From contig NZ_CP118957.1 in NCBI RefSeq assembly GCF_029023825.1, forward strand, positions 2,503,794 to 2,567,793: a stretch of DNA of 64,000 nucleotides, written 5' to 3'. This DNA is from Enterococcus saccharolyticus subsp. saccharolyticus (lineage in GTDB: Bacteria; Bacillota; Bacilli; Lactobacillales; Enterococcaceae). Each line of letters starts with the position of its first letter. Within the stretch, counting starts at the first letter, position 1. The translations under genes and the position numbers were made by a program. Positions 46,500 to 55,524 of this stretch are shown one piece after another. Below the pieces are notes generated by a model. The model was not told the origin of the DNA. It did no database searches and saw only the letters and a program-made list of their open reading frames with translations.

Positions 46500-46912
46500 T
46501 TTCCCCACCTCTTTTTTTGGAAGCTTGGGAACCAAAAAATGCACCCAAGCAATAGTCATCTATTACTTGAGTGCATTCGATTTCTCCATCATTGTCTTCT
46601 TATCTTCAAATGAGTTCATGAAAATAAAATCGCGTTTACCGGTAGAACGTTAGAGTCTATTTAGTAGGTTTACTTTTACCACTCTTACTAATCGTTTTCA
46701 CAAGCATAATGTTAGATTAACTATCCAAGTCATTACCTTATAAAAAATTTGAGTCGACAGTATTCACTATCTCTTCAATGGGCGCGACAGCCCCTTTACT
46801 ACATCAAATCTGTTGTTCCCAACAGCAATAAGTTTGGCAAAGATAAACTCGCCTCTCTCGTCTGGCAGATTAACTGCACGGAAATAATAACACGAAAAAA
46901 TTTTTTGTACAA
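46500..46912 (-). promoter_or_regulatory. speA promoter and ~375-nt structured leader with terminator
   Basis: On the minus strand TTGTAC (46907-46912), 17 bases, TATTAT (46884-46889); transcription starts near 46877, 375 bases before speA. The leader forms CTGTTG-GGAA-CAACAG (46810-46825), a GGGGC/GCCC stem and, at the end, a 15-bp stem (46540-46554 with 46561-46575) running into TTTTTT. A terminator just ahead of the ribosome site implies attenuation. It does not match lysine, SAM, TPP or guanidine riboswitches, nor a T-box (no TGGNACCGCG) as far as I can tell. No protein gene is evident between 46500 and 47102. Confidence 0.7.
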
Positions 46913-47002
46913 TGTTTTTTATCATTTTTTTGACGCTTTATTTTAATCTACCTTTCTTTTCATTCTTATAAATTAAATAACAATCACTATCTAAAAGGTT
47001 AT

Positions 47003-47067
47003 AAATAAAATCTATAATCATCTACAAATAAAATGTATTATCTATCTTATTTGCTTCTTGCTACAAT
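47003..47067 (+). promoter_or_regulatory. direct repeats and promoter of the MetE-like gene
   Basis: AAATAAAATCTATAATC (47003-47019) and AAATAAAATGTATTATC (47026-47042) are 17-bp direct repeats, 23 bases apart, two mismatches. A -10 TACAAT (47062-47067) follows with no good -35, as expected of an activator-dependent promoter. Confidence 0.5.
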
Positions 47068-47102
47068 GAATACATCACTTATTTTAATTGGAGGCATCAC
47101 AT

Positions 47103-48251
47103 ATGACAGATAAATTTCAATTAGTCGGTTCTCTTTTACGACCAACAGACTTATTAGATTACAAAACAAAAATTGAACACCGGGACGATATTCAATACCC
47201 TTTTTACGATGCGTTTCCTGGCTACCAAGAAGTCGAAACAGCAGCGATTCAGCAAATTATTGCTGAACAAAAAGCTCATGACTTAACCGTGGTGACTGAT
47301 GGCGAATACGGACGCTCAATGTGGCATCTAGACTTCTTATGGGGGTTAGCAGGTGTTGAACGTTATATTTCTGATCATGGTTATGCGTTTGAAGACCTAG
47401 ATGGTAGCCATTTTGAAACTCGTAAAGACATCGGAATTCGTATCACTGCTCCTTTATCCGGTAAAAACCATCATTATTTAAATTTATACAAAGACACACA
47501 AGCACAAGCTGGTGAACGTGAGGTTAAAATTACCGTTTGGGGTGCTGCCCATGCTTTTACCGAATTAACTGTTTTCAATAATCTTGTTGGTGAAGGCCAA
47601 GTTTATGCGACCAAAGAAGAACTACGAACTGGTCTAATCAATGCCTACAAAGAATTCCTCACAGAATACCAAGAAGCTGGTGGAACAATCGTCCAATTTG
47701 ATGATTGCTTATGGGAATTATTTGCAGAAGACAATGATAAAAGCTTCTTTGCAGAAGGCAATGGTGGCTTAGAAGATTTAGCAGATGAATTTGTAGCAAT
47801 TAACAATGAAGTAGCAGATTTTGCTCATGAATTAGGGCTAAAAGTTTGGACACACAATTGCCGAGGGAATTACCAAAGTCGTCACGCAGCTAGTGGGACT
47901 TATAAAGCGATTGCTGAAAAGTTCTTACGTGACCAACATTATGACCGTTTCTTCTTGGAATGGGATGATGAACGTGCTGGCGATATTTCTGCCCTAGAAG
48001 TTTTAAAAGACCGTCCCGAAGTTGAAGTTGTTTTAGGTTTATTATCAAGTAAAACAGCGACTTTAGATGACGAAAAACGCGTCATTACCTTATTGGATAA
48101 AGCCAGCGAAATTTTACCTAAGGAGCGATTGTTCTTATCTCATCAGTGTGGCTTTGCTTCATGTGATTGCGGCAATGAATTATCCATTGCGCAACAATGG
48201 GCAAAAATTGACCAAGGTCAAAAAATTGCTACTGCTTATTGGGGTGAATAA
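47103..48251 (+). CDS. MetE C-terminal-like methyltransferase (YxjG/YxjH type)
   Basis: 382 residues, a single barrel equal to the catalytic half of cobalamin-independent methionine synthase. Zn ligands are visible as HNCRGN (near residue 257) and HQCGFASCDCG near the C-terminus. Such short proteins may methylate homocysteine with a non-standard methyl donor. GGAGG is just ahead of the ATG at 47103; the in-frame TTG upstream is part of that site. Single-gene unit with a terminator. Confidence 0.88.
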   Translation: MTDKFQLVGSLLRPTDLLDYKTKIEHRDDIQYPFYDAFPGYQEVETAAIQQIIAEQKAHDLTVVTDGEYGRSMWHLDFLWGLAGVERYISDHGYAFEDLDGSHFETRKDIGIRITAPLSGKNHHYLNLYKDTQAQAGEREVKITVWGAAHAFTELTVFNNLVGEGQVYATKEELRTGLINAYKEFLTEYQEAGGTIVQFDDCLWELFAEDNDKSFFAEGNGGLEDLADEFVAINNEVADFAHELGLKVWTHNCRGNYQSRHAASGTYKAIAEKFLRDQHYDRFFLEWDDERAGDISALEVLKDRPEVEVVLGLLSSKTATLDDEKRVITLLDKASEILPKERLFLSHQCGFASCDCGNELSIAQQWAKIDQGQKIATAYWGE

Positions 48252-48291
48252 AAAGAAGTGGACTTCTAACAATCAGAAGTCCACTTCTTTT
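48251..48291. terminator. bidirectional terminator
   Basis: AAAAGAAGTGGACTTCT (48251-48267) pairs with AGAAGTCCACTTCTTTT (48275-48291). Between converging genes. Confidence 0.92.
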
Positions 48292-48296
48292 TTTAC

Positions 48297-49091
48297 TTAT
48301 TCAAACAAAACAAAATTGGTTTTACCACGTTGATCCTCACTTAAATAATGACTCTCTTGTAACTGTTTTCCCCAGTTTTCTTTCACTTGCGTGGCATTTT
48401 CGACACTTGTTTTCGTTGACAATTCTACCATGGTATTCCCGTGGTATTCCCAATACTCAATTTCTGCATCAATTCCTTGATACACGCCCGTATAGGTTTG
48501 AACATTGGCAGGATCAGTCATTTGACTTGCTTGTAAAGTCGTTTTAAACCAATTTTTTGGGTCCCAGTTTTCAATTTTCTTTGGTACATTTTCTTGGACT
48601 GCTTTGATGGCAGCTTTTTCATCAACAATATTATACGAAATATTTTTCGTAGTTTTTATTTTTTCTTTACGGCTCACTGATAAAGGGTCTTGTCCATTTT
48701 TACTATCAATTTCAAATTTGTAATTGCTTTCTGAACCTGTAAACCCATGACTTTCTAGCTCCTCGATTGCTTCTGCTAACGATAGCTGTTGCAGTCTCTT
48801 TTTGTACGTAACATCATATGTGTCTTTTCCTTCATATACACGCAATCGTTGAATGGAATCATTGGCAAAAAATGTCCGCTCTGCGGTATCGAAGAAATAG
48901 ACTTTTACTCGCTCCTCTTCTTTCGCCGAAAAAGTAGCTTTAATTTGTTGTTTGGAAAATACTGTTGGGTCTAAATTGTATTTAATTTCCACTGCTGGTT
49001 CGATGGATGCACCAGATACAACGGGCGTTATCCCTAGTGTGGCAATACCTAAAATGATGGTTGTACCTAACATTGCTTTTAATTTTTTCAT
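48297..49091 (-). CDS. secreted CYTH-like domain protein
   Basis: 264 residues with a signal peptide (KKLKAMLGTTIILGIATLGI, probable cut after VVSGA) and no membrane anchor or sortase signal. The mature part resembles a CYTH/triphosphate-tunnel domain: VEIKYNLDP, VYFFDTAERTF, IQRLRVYEGKDTYDVTYKKR. CYTH proteins bind polyphosphate or triphosphates, but in the cytoplasm; export is unusual. It starts one base after the MBL gene's stop, with GGAAGGA inside that gene, so it is coupled to it. Distant family assignment. Confidence 0.6.
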   Translation of the reverse strand: MKKLKAMLGTTIILGIATLGITPVVSGASIEPAVEIKYNLDPTVFSKQQIKATFSAKEEERVKVYFFDTAERTFFANDSIQRLRVYEGKDTYDVTYKKRLQQLSLAEAIEELESHGFTGSESNYKFEIDSKNGQDPLSVSRKEKIKTTKNISYNIVDEKAAIKAVQENVPKKIENWDPKNWFKTTLQASQMTDPANVQTYTGVYQGIDAEIEYWEYHGNTMVELSTKTSVENATQVKENWGKQLQESHYLSEDQRGKTNFVLFE

Positions 49092-49092
49092 C

Positions 49093-50121
49093 TTAAACAT
49101 CCTTCCAATTTCCGGTTTGATTTAATGCGATAATTTCTGCTAATGTTGTGTCTGCTGTACATGCTTCATTATGAAAATAAATGGTTTTTGTTGCGCCTAG
49201 ATAGGTACTAACATAATAAATATCACTAGTATCCAAATGGTTTTTAAACGGGATACGATTCAAACTATCTTCCATTTTCGTCGCCAAAAACTGTTCTTTG
49301 GTTAGAAAATAAACGCCATTTTCCCGCTTGGTCGCCCGTTGCAAACGGTCACTTGCTAACAAATTTTGGAGATCCATTTGCGTTTGTTTTAAAAGATTGT
49401 CTCGGTGTTTCCAATGAAAATGTAACCATTGCTCAATCGCCTCATCGACAAATAAGTTGGTTTTAGTTGTTTGAAATAAATACAATAAAATTTCCACACA
49501 TTTGGAGGTAAATTTACTCTCAATCTTAAAGGAAAGCGTGGATTCCTCTGCAATCAGTTGACGAATCTCTTCCTTACTCCCCAAATTATTGATGAGTTGT
49601 CCGGCATTGCCACTATCAATAAATGCCACATCATAGACCAATCGTGGGGGCGCATCAACAGGATACAACGGAGACGTTAAAGAAACATCGCCCGAAAAGA
49701 AAACTTGTTTTTCCTGAAAGAGGACACTATACCAAACGCTTCCAAGGACATGCCCCGAATTTCCCCATATAAACTTTAAATTGGGCGTAACTTGTTGCCA
49801 TACCGCTTGTTGGGTCGTTTGAAAAGAAACGAACTGCAAAGTATCCGTAAAAGGTAACCAGTCCTTCGTCGTTTCTGATAAGAGGACTGGACCTTGATAG
49901 CCCAATTCTGCTAAGAAAGAGAGCGCACCAACATGATCTTTGTGTAAATGTGAAATAAACACTGCCTGTAACTTTTCGACGTGGCGTTTTTCTAAATTGG
50001 GTAAACGTTGAGTTTCATCATTCATCACACCACAATCAAATAAAATGGCTTGTTGATTAACTTCAACATAAAAACAATTCCTACCATATTCTGCACAACC
50101 GCCTAATATCTCGATATTGAT
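49093..50121 (-). CDS. MBL-fold metallo-hydrolase with non-standard start
   Basis: Metallo-beta-lactamase-fold protein with HLHKDHVGAL and a GHVLGSVWY segment like RNase J/CPSF-type MBL enzymes. Homology-like sequence extends upstream of the first ATG (50028) as INIEILGGCAEYGRNCFYVEV and QQAILFDCGVM, the needed first strands. In this stretch there is no ATG, GTG or TTG; AGGAGG lies 8 bases before an ATC codon at 50121, after an in-frame TAG. So it either starts at ATC or has lost its start. It lies 13 bases after the permease gene. Confidence 0.65.
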   Translation of the reverse strand: MNIEILGGCAEYGRNCFYVEVNQQAILFDCGVMNDETQRLPNLEKRHVEKLQAVFISHLHKDHVGALSFLAELGYQGPVLLSETTKDWLPFTDTLQFVSFQTTQQAVWQQVTPNLKFIWGNSGHVLGSVWYSVLFQEKQVFFSGDVSLTSPLYPVDAPPRLVYDVAFIDSGNAGQLINNLGSKEEIRQLIAEESTLSFKIESKFTSKCVEILLYLFQTTKTNLFVDEAIEQWLHFHWKHRDNLLKQTQMDLQNLLASDRLQRATKRENGVYFLTKEQFLATKMEDSLNRIPFKNHLDTSDIYYVSTYLGATKTIYFHNEACTADTTLAEIIALNQTGNWKDV

Positions 50122-50133
50122 GGTTTTTTCCTC

Positions 50134-51768
50134 CTATTTTTTGCTTTTTTCAATCACAATAACAAAAAAGCAAGTAATCATAATCGTTAGCACAGCCATT
50201 GCCATCCCTGCATTGACGTTTCCTTGTTCAAACTGACGGTAAATAAACGTTGCGCTCGTTTCAACAGACGGCGGTAAAATCAATAACGAACCCACTAATT
50301 CACGCATAGAAATAATAAACGTCATCATCATTCCGGTTAACACACCCCGTTTTAACAAAGGGAAATAAACCTGCATAAAAGCACTGCGCTTGGTGCGACT
50401 AAACACATCCGTTGCTTCAAAAATAGTTTCACTTAATTGCATCATATTGTTCTTGACATATTGAATTGCATACGGTAAAAACAAAGCACAATACGTCAAA
50501 ACAGCCATCGCTTTGGTATTATAAAAAGTAGCTGGTAACCAAGCCGCATTCCAAAAAAGCATTAACCCCACCACTAACACAATCCCGGGAACAATGTTAG
50601 GAATCAAGCCTAAAAAATCGACGACCTTTTGTGAATAACGTGTCCCTTTATAGATATAGACACCTGCAAAAAAGCCGATAGTTGCTGTAATGAGCCCAGT
50701 TAATGCAGCAAATAGAAAACTATTGACAAAGGCCGACAAGCCGCCATTTTGATTGACAAATAGCTGAATATAGGCATCAAAACTTAAATTATCAAATGCT
50801 AAACCATCGCCGCGAACTTTCATAAATGATGTCATTAAAATAGAGAAATAAGGAATACCTATCGCCAAGAAAAAGAGAATAACCACAAACCCAACAGCGA
50901 GTCCTTGTATCCATTTATTCGTCACCACTGTTGCTTCTTTGGTTGCACCTGAAATGGTTCCATAAACAAATCGTTGAATGACTTTCACTTGAATCAACCA
51001 TAGAACAAAACACAAAACGAACAAAATCACTGAAAGAAACGTAGCTTTGGGAATATTCACAGGCCAAGAAGCAAGGTTTGTATGAATTTCTGTGGTAAAC
51101 ACTTTATAACCAATCCGCGTACCAAAAGTGACGGGGGTGCCAAATTCTGCCAACGTTTTGACAAAAATAAACAATGCACCTAATAGAAAGCTAGGAACCA
51201 ATAATGGTAACGAAATCTTTAACCAGTTCCGCACACTATTTTTCCCATAAATTTTAGCAGCATCCTGAAAAGAACCTTCCAATGTCAACATACTGTTTTT
51301 TAACATCAAATAAAACGTTGGAAATAAGTGTAAACTCATAATCATTACCATCCCAAATAACGAGAAGAACGGTGCGGAAAGCCCCGATAATTTAGGAAAT
51401 AACTGCATTAAAAAGCCATTTTTTTGCATGAACAAAATCCATCCCATCGCGCCAATATAGGGCGGTGTCATAAAGGGCAATGTAAATAAAATATCTAACC
51501 ATTCATATTTTCGTAGCGTTGTTTTGGTGGTAATTAATGCCAAAGGAAATGAAATCAACAAAGTACCTAAAACAACCCATCCCCCTAACTTTAAAGATTG
51601 AATGAGCAAACGATAGGTTTGCTCATTCGTTACAACAGGAATCATCTCACTTAAGGAAAAACGTCCTTCGGGGAAAAAAGCGTATTGAAATAAAGCTACA
51701 ATTGGTAAAACCGTGAAAAAGCCTAGCGCTACAGACACAGCTAAAAAATATTTTTTATTCGTAATCAT
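50134..51768 (-). CDS. ABC transporter permease, Fe3+/FbpB-like, two fused domains
   Basis: 544 residues, about twelve helices, two BPD-type permease domains with EAA loops (SFQDAAKIYGKNSVRNWLKI near 190; IFEATDVFSRTKRSAFMQVY near 455). It matches FbpB/AfuB-like permeases used for ferric iron and some phosphonates or thiamine. Located between the binding protein and the MBL gene in one operon. Confidence 0.88.
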   Translation of the reverse strand: MITNKKYFLAVSVALGFFTVLPIVALFQYAFFPEGRFSLSEMIPVVTNEQTYRLLIQSLKLGGWVVLGTLLISFPLALITTKTTLRKYEWLDILFTLPFMTPPYIGAMGWILFMQKNGFLMQLFPKLSGLSAPFFSLFGMVMIMSLHLFPTFYLMLKNSMLTLEGSFQDAAKIYGKNSVRNWLKISLPLLVPSFLLGALFIFVKTLAEFGTPVTFGTRIGYKVFTTEIHTNLASWPVNIPKATFLSVILFVLCFVLWLIQVKVIQRFVYGTISGATKEATVVTNKWIQGLAVGFVVILFFLAIGIPYFSILMTSFMKVRGDGLAFDNLSFDAYIQLFVNQNGGLSAFVNSFLFAALTGLITATIGFFAGVYIYKGTRYSQKVVDFLGLIPNIVPGIVLVVGLMLFWNAAWLPATFYNTKAMAVLTYCALFLPYAIQYVKNNMMQLSETIFEATDVFSRTKRSAFMQVYFPLLKRGVLTGMMMTFIISMRELVGSLLILPPSVETSATFIYRQFEQGNVNAGMAMAVLTIMITCFFVIVIEKSKK

Positions 51769-51782
51769 CTAACACCCTACTT

Positions 51783-52829
51783 TTATTTTTGAGAAATACT
51801 CGCAAATTTTTGCAATACGTCCATTTGTTTTTCTTCAGAATCCTTCCATTCAACATCAATTTGTTTGATTTCATCTAATGCTGCGCGATCTTTGACAGCA
51901 ATGTTGCTATTTCCTGGCAATAAATACGCATCGGCTACTAATTCTTGTCCCTCATCTGATAACAAGAAATCAACAAAGGCTTGTGACGCTGCAAGTTCTT
52001 TTGCAGACTTCGTAATCCCTACTGCACGAGGACTCACAACGGTACCACTTTCAGGATAAACAATATCCACCGGTTCGCCATCTGCCTTAGCTTTATACGC
52101 CATATAATCTACACCTGAAATAGTGGCATTTTTTTCACCAGTAATCACAGCATCTAACGCACTCTTATTCGCTCCCATAATTTGCATCCCATTATCAAAC
52201 CAAGAAGTAATCGTCTCCCAACCTTGATCTGTCGTTGTATAACCATATAAGAAATCTAAAGCTGAACCTGACAATGTTGGATCAGGCATGTTAAACCTCT
52301 CTTGCCAAGACGCATCCGCTAAATCCGACCAATCTTTAGGAATATCTGTGACATTTTTGGTGTTATAAGTGATGCCTAAAGCAGACGCACTATAGCCAAA
52401 ATAAAAATCATCGGCATCTGTCCACTCAACCGTTAAATGTTCTTTACCAAGTGCATCTGGATATGCTTGTAGTTCGCCTGCTTGTTTTAAACTATCCATT
52501 GAGCTTAACGAAGCTAAAACGACTACATCTGCAATTGGTTTGCCTTTTTCAGCTTCTAATTTCGCTAAAATTTTGCCAGTCGTTCCTTGGAATAGATTGA
52601 CTTTTACACCTGTTTTTTCTTCAAACGCGACTTTCATTTTTTCCGATAATCCATCTGGACCAGCAGAATAGACCGTAATTTCTTTTCCTTCAATCGTTGC
52701 TTCTTCGGCACTCATTGTTTCACTTGCTTTAGTTGTGCTGTCTACACTCTTTTCAGTCGCATTGCTATTGCCACAACCAGCTAAAGCAACCATTCCTACT
52801 AATAATACGCCTAATTTCGTCATTTTCAT
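51783..52829 (-). CDS. ABC transporter substrate-binding lipoprotein, Fe3+-type
   Basis: 348 residues. Lipobox VALAGC after a short hydrophobic leader, then a family-1 periplasmic-type binding fold: ITVYSAGPDGLSEKMKVAFEEKTG, LFQGTTGKILAKLEAEKG, and DPTLSGSALDFLY. This pattern is like AfuA/FutA ferric-binding and 2-aminoethylphosphonate-binding proteins; the ligand is not certain. Confidence 0.87.
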   Translation of the reverse strand: MKMTKLGVLLVGMVALAGCGNSNATEKSVDSTTKASETMSAEEATIEGKEITVYSAGPDGLSEKMKVAFEEKTGVKVNLFQGTTGKILAKLEAEKGKPIADVVVLASLSSMDSLKQAGELQAYPDALGKEHLTVEWTDADDFYFGYSASALGITYNTKNVTDIPKDWSDLADASWQERFNMPDPTLSGSALDFLYGYTTTDQGWETITSWFDNGMQIMGANKSALDAVITGEKNATISGVDYMAYKAKADGEPVDIVYPESGTVVSPRAVGITKSAKELAASQAFVDFLLSDEGQELVADAYLLPGNSNIAVKDRAALDEIKQIDVEWKDSEEKQMDVLQKFASISQK

Positions 52830-52834
52830 TTTTA

Positions 52835-53785
52835 TTATCCTCCGATTTTAATTAAATGTTTTTCTTCAAAATACACATCACAAAAAGTATCTGTAGCATA
52901 CGATTCTTCTGAATAAAATAACCATGGGTAGCCGTCTACAACACCATGAATAATGTAATGTTGCCCAGTAAATTGACTGCGTAAAACCCGCATTGTACGT
53001 TTTAAGGTATTTTCTCTAGATACGCGTTGGATAAATTCTGGACGAACGAGCACATCTGCTTCGATATGATTGATTTTGCCAATAAAATGCGCCACATAAT
53101 GATTGGCTGGTGTTTCATAAATTTGCTTCGGTGAACCAGTTTGGCTCACTTGGCCTTTTTCCATCACAATAATTTCGTCTGACATCGACATCGCTTCGTG
53201 CTGATCATGCGTGACGAAAACGGCTTGGCTTTCTGTTTGATTGATTAATTGCACAATATCAATTTGCATTTTTTCACGTAAAACAGCATCAAGTGCTGAT
53301 AAAGCTTCATCAAATAAGATTACTTTCGGTCTAGGCGCCAAGGCACGTGCTAATGAAACACGTTGCTGTTGCCCACCTGATAGTTCGCTTGGTTTTCTTT
53401 TAGCAAAATCTTCTAAATTTACCATACGTAACGCGGTCATCACTTGGTCGTGCTTTTCTTGTTTGCTTCCAGATAAACTATAGGCTACATTTTCAAAAAC
53501 AGTCATATGTGGCCATAAAGCAAAATCTTGAAATACCATGGCTAAATCACGTTGATTGGGACGAACATTTATTTTTTCTATCTTTGAAAAAACTGTTTGT
53601 TGGTTAAAAATGATTTCTCCTTCATCTGGTTCCACCAGTCCGGATAATAATTTTAATAACGTTGTCTTACCACAACCCGATTCACCTAAAATCGTCGTGA
53701 ATTTTTGCGTCAAATTTAGAGTAATATTCGTTAAAACAACTTTATTGTCGTAATTTTTTTGAATTCCTTTTAATTGAATCGTCAT
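52835..53785 (-). CDS. ABC transporter ATPase, FbpC/PotA-like
   Basis: 316 residues. Walker A GESGCGKTT, LSGGQQQRVSLARAL, Walker B VILFDEALSALD, switch His in VFVTHDQ, and a C-terminal regulatory domain. It powers the permease downstream. First gene of the operon; faces the LysR gene across a 139-base operator region. Confidence 0.9.
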   Translation of the reverse strand: MTIQLKGIQKNYDNKVVLTNITLNLTQKFTTILGESGCGKTTLLKLLSGLVEPDEGEIIFNQQTVFSKIEKINVRPNQRDLAMVFQDFALWPHMTVFENVAYSLSGSKQEKHDQVMTALRMVNLEDFAKRKPSELSGGQQQRVSLARALAPRPKVILFDEALSALDAVLREKMQIDIVQLINQTESQAVFVTHDQHEAMSMSDEIIVMEKGQVSQTGSPKQIYETPANHYVAHFIGKINHIEADVLVRPEFIQRVSRENTLKRTMRVLRSQFTGQHYIIHGVVDGYPWLFYSEESYATDTFCDVYFEEKHLIKIGG

Positions 53786-53825
53786 GTGTTACTCATTCCC
53801 CCTCGTAATCATCATACTGGTTGAA

Positions 53826-53866
53826 TTTTGATTTAACGTTAACGAATTGTTAACATTAAATCAAAA
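53826..53866. promoter_or_regulatory. 41-bp palindromic operator between LysR and ABC operon
   Basis: TTTTGATTTAA, then GTTAAC-GAATT-GTTAAC, then TTAAATCAAAA: two nested inverted repeats sharing one centre (53846). Position between divergent lysR and ABC genes fits the LysR binding site controlling both. Confidence 0.85.
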
Positions 53867-53924
53867 TAACTACGATAAACTAGAAGAAACAATCAATTAT
53901 TCGAATTTTTGAAAGGAAGTTTCT

Positions 53925-54851
53925 ATGAATTACTTTAAATTACAAGTTTTCTGCAAGTTATGTGAACGCAAAAAAGGCGCAATTGTCGCTAAAGAACTCG
54001 ACATTACCCCTTCTACAGTTTCTTTTCATATTCAATCTTTGGAAAATGAATTAGGTCTTCAACTATTTTATCGAAAATCTGGGCATTTCATCTTAACCAA
54101 ACAAGGAGAAGTTGTGCATCGCTATGCCCAACGCATTATCCATTTGCAAGAAGAATTGATGTATTTTGCCCAAACAAGCCAACAAGGAACTCGTGGCATG
54201 TTCCGTTTGGGTGTGAGTGGTTTAGCGAATCAGATTTTTTTACCTGAAATTATTCATCAATTTTCGACAGCATACCCACAAATCCGTTTATCCGTTGTAT
54301 CCGATACTTCACCTGAAATCGAAAAACTAATTGCCAGCTTTCAATTAGATTATGGTATTTTGATTGGTTCTCCTAAAAAACATCCGGATTTAATTTACGA
54401 AAAATTAGGAACCGATCAATTAAAATTAGTGTTTGGTACTCAGCATGTCTTCGCCCAAAAAGCCACGATTTCCAAGGCAGACATTTTAAATCAAACTATT
54501 TTATTCCACGAAAAACAAAGTTCGAGTAAATCAGTTCTCGAACAGTGGTTGGATTATCCGATTAAAGAATTAAACGGCATTGAATTAGATTCCATTACCT
54601 CTATGAAAAAAGTATTGGAATATGGACAGACAATTGCCTTTATTTCAGAATTATTAGTGCAAGATGAACTCGCTAATAACAAATTAGCTACACGAAATCT
54701 GCCAGAAATCGGCTTAACACGCACTATTTATTTGGTGAAAAACAAAGCCTTCTTTGATGATGCCATCAATTTGAACTTTAAAACGTTACTTGGTGAACTC
54801 ATGGCGAACCCTCGGTTAACCCAAGGTGCAAACACATCTTTAAAACCTTGA
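53925..54851 (+). CDS. LysR-family transcriptional regulator
   Basis: 308 residues. N-terminal winged helix (FCKLCERKKGAIVAKELDIT then PSTVSFHIQSLENELGLQLF), followed by a type-2 periplasmic-binding-like effector domain (RLGVSGLANQIFLPEIIHQF). Divergent from the ABC operon, so it probably activates it in response to the transported ligand or its product. AAAGGAAG lies ahead of the ATG. Confidence 0.93.
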   Translation: MNYFKLQVFCKLCERKKGAIVAKELDITPSTVSFHIQSLENELGLQLFYRKSGHFILTKQGEVVHRYAQRIIHLQEELMYFAQTSQQGTRGMFRLGVSGLANQIFLPEIIHQFSTAYPQIRLSVVSDTSPEIEKLIASFQLDYGILIGSPKKHPDLIYEKLGTDQLKLVFGTQHVFAQKATISKADILNQTILFHEKQSSSKSVLEQWLDYPIKELNGIELDSITSMKKVLEYGQTIAFISELLVQDELANNKLATRNLPEIGLTRTIYLVKNKAFFDDAINLNFKTLLGELMANPRLTQGANTSLKP

Positions 54852-54866
54852 TATAAAAGCAAAAAA

Positions 54867-54900
54867 ACACTCCCTAGGTAATTCCCTACCTAGGGAGTGT
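54867..54900 (-). terminator. terminator of membrane-protein gene
   Basis: ACACTCCCTAGGTA (54867-54880) pairs with TACCTAGGGAGTGT (54887-54900); the T run is on the minus-strand side. Confidence 0.9.
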
Positions 54901-54905
54901 CTTGG

Positions 54906-55457
54906 TTATACCTCGTAAACATTACTCATACTACCTTCCACATCTACCACATAATTTTTAATGTTTTCACGTTCATGATAGACACTTACTTGACCATTTA
55001 GATACGGACGTGGATCATAACGCAAAGTCCGACTTTTAAAAAGGTAGGTATCGCCCTTTTGATCCGTATAAGAACAATTTAAGAGCATTTGATATTGATG
55101 ATTAACCTGAATGGCTGAATAACCAATCTCTAAATTCTGACAAACAATCATTTGCCCCTTTTGTTTTAGTTCTTCCATTCGTTTCTTTTTACGTCTTTGT
55201 AACATAAAAATAACCGCACCAATTAGGACTAAAATAGTAGCTGGTGTCCCAAAAGCAAAAAGAAAAATGTGACGAAACATTCGTAGATTTTCAACCGTGT
55301 AAGGCTGTCGCACACCATTAACCGTAAAATTAAAATTCTCTGGACCAAAGGAAACAACTTGCATAATAAACGCTGGAATGAAAAACGCCAGCCCCATTCC
55401 GATTAACAAATACCCGACCCAACTATAATTAACATAGATACTTTTCTTTTTCATCAC
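54906..55457 (-). CDS. two-helix membrane protein, unknown
   Basis: 183 residues with helices near 14-36 (VGYLLIGMGLAFFIPAFIM) and 66-87 (HIFLFAFGTPATILVLIGAV), a RRKKKR stop-transfer patch and a C-terminal cytoplasmic beta-rich domain (QMLLNCSYTDQKGDTYLFKS). It recalls DUF3592-type proteins but I cannot assign it firmly. Confidence 0.65.
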   Translation of the reverse strand: MMKKKSIYVNYSWVGYLLIGMGLAFFIPAFIMQVVSFGPENFNFTVNGVRQPYTVENLRMFRHIFLFAFGTPATILVLIGAVIFMLQRRKKKRMEELKQKGQMIVCQNLEIGYSAIQVNHQYQMLLNCSYTDQKGDTYLFKSRTLRYDPRPYLNGQVSVYHERENIKNYVVDVEGSMSNVYEV

Positions 55458-55524
55458 ACCCGCTCCTTTATGAATTTGTTCATGCTATGATTATTGTACC
55501 TTAGATTGCTGCATAGTGCTGAAA

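Noticed and set aside
46500-46877. Known riboswitch or T-box before speA
   Set aside because: No TGGNACCGCG T-box core, no lysine, SAM, TPP or ykkC consensus could be matched by eye, so I leave it as an unassigned leader.
46749-46946. 65-residue open frame upstream of speA
   Set aside because: It is antisense to the speA leader and promoter; no ribosome site and no recognisable family.
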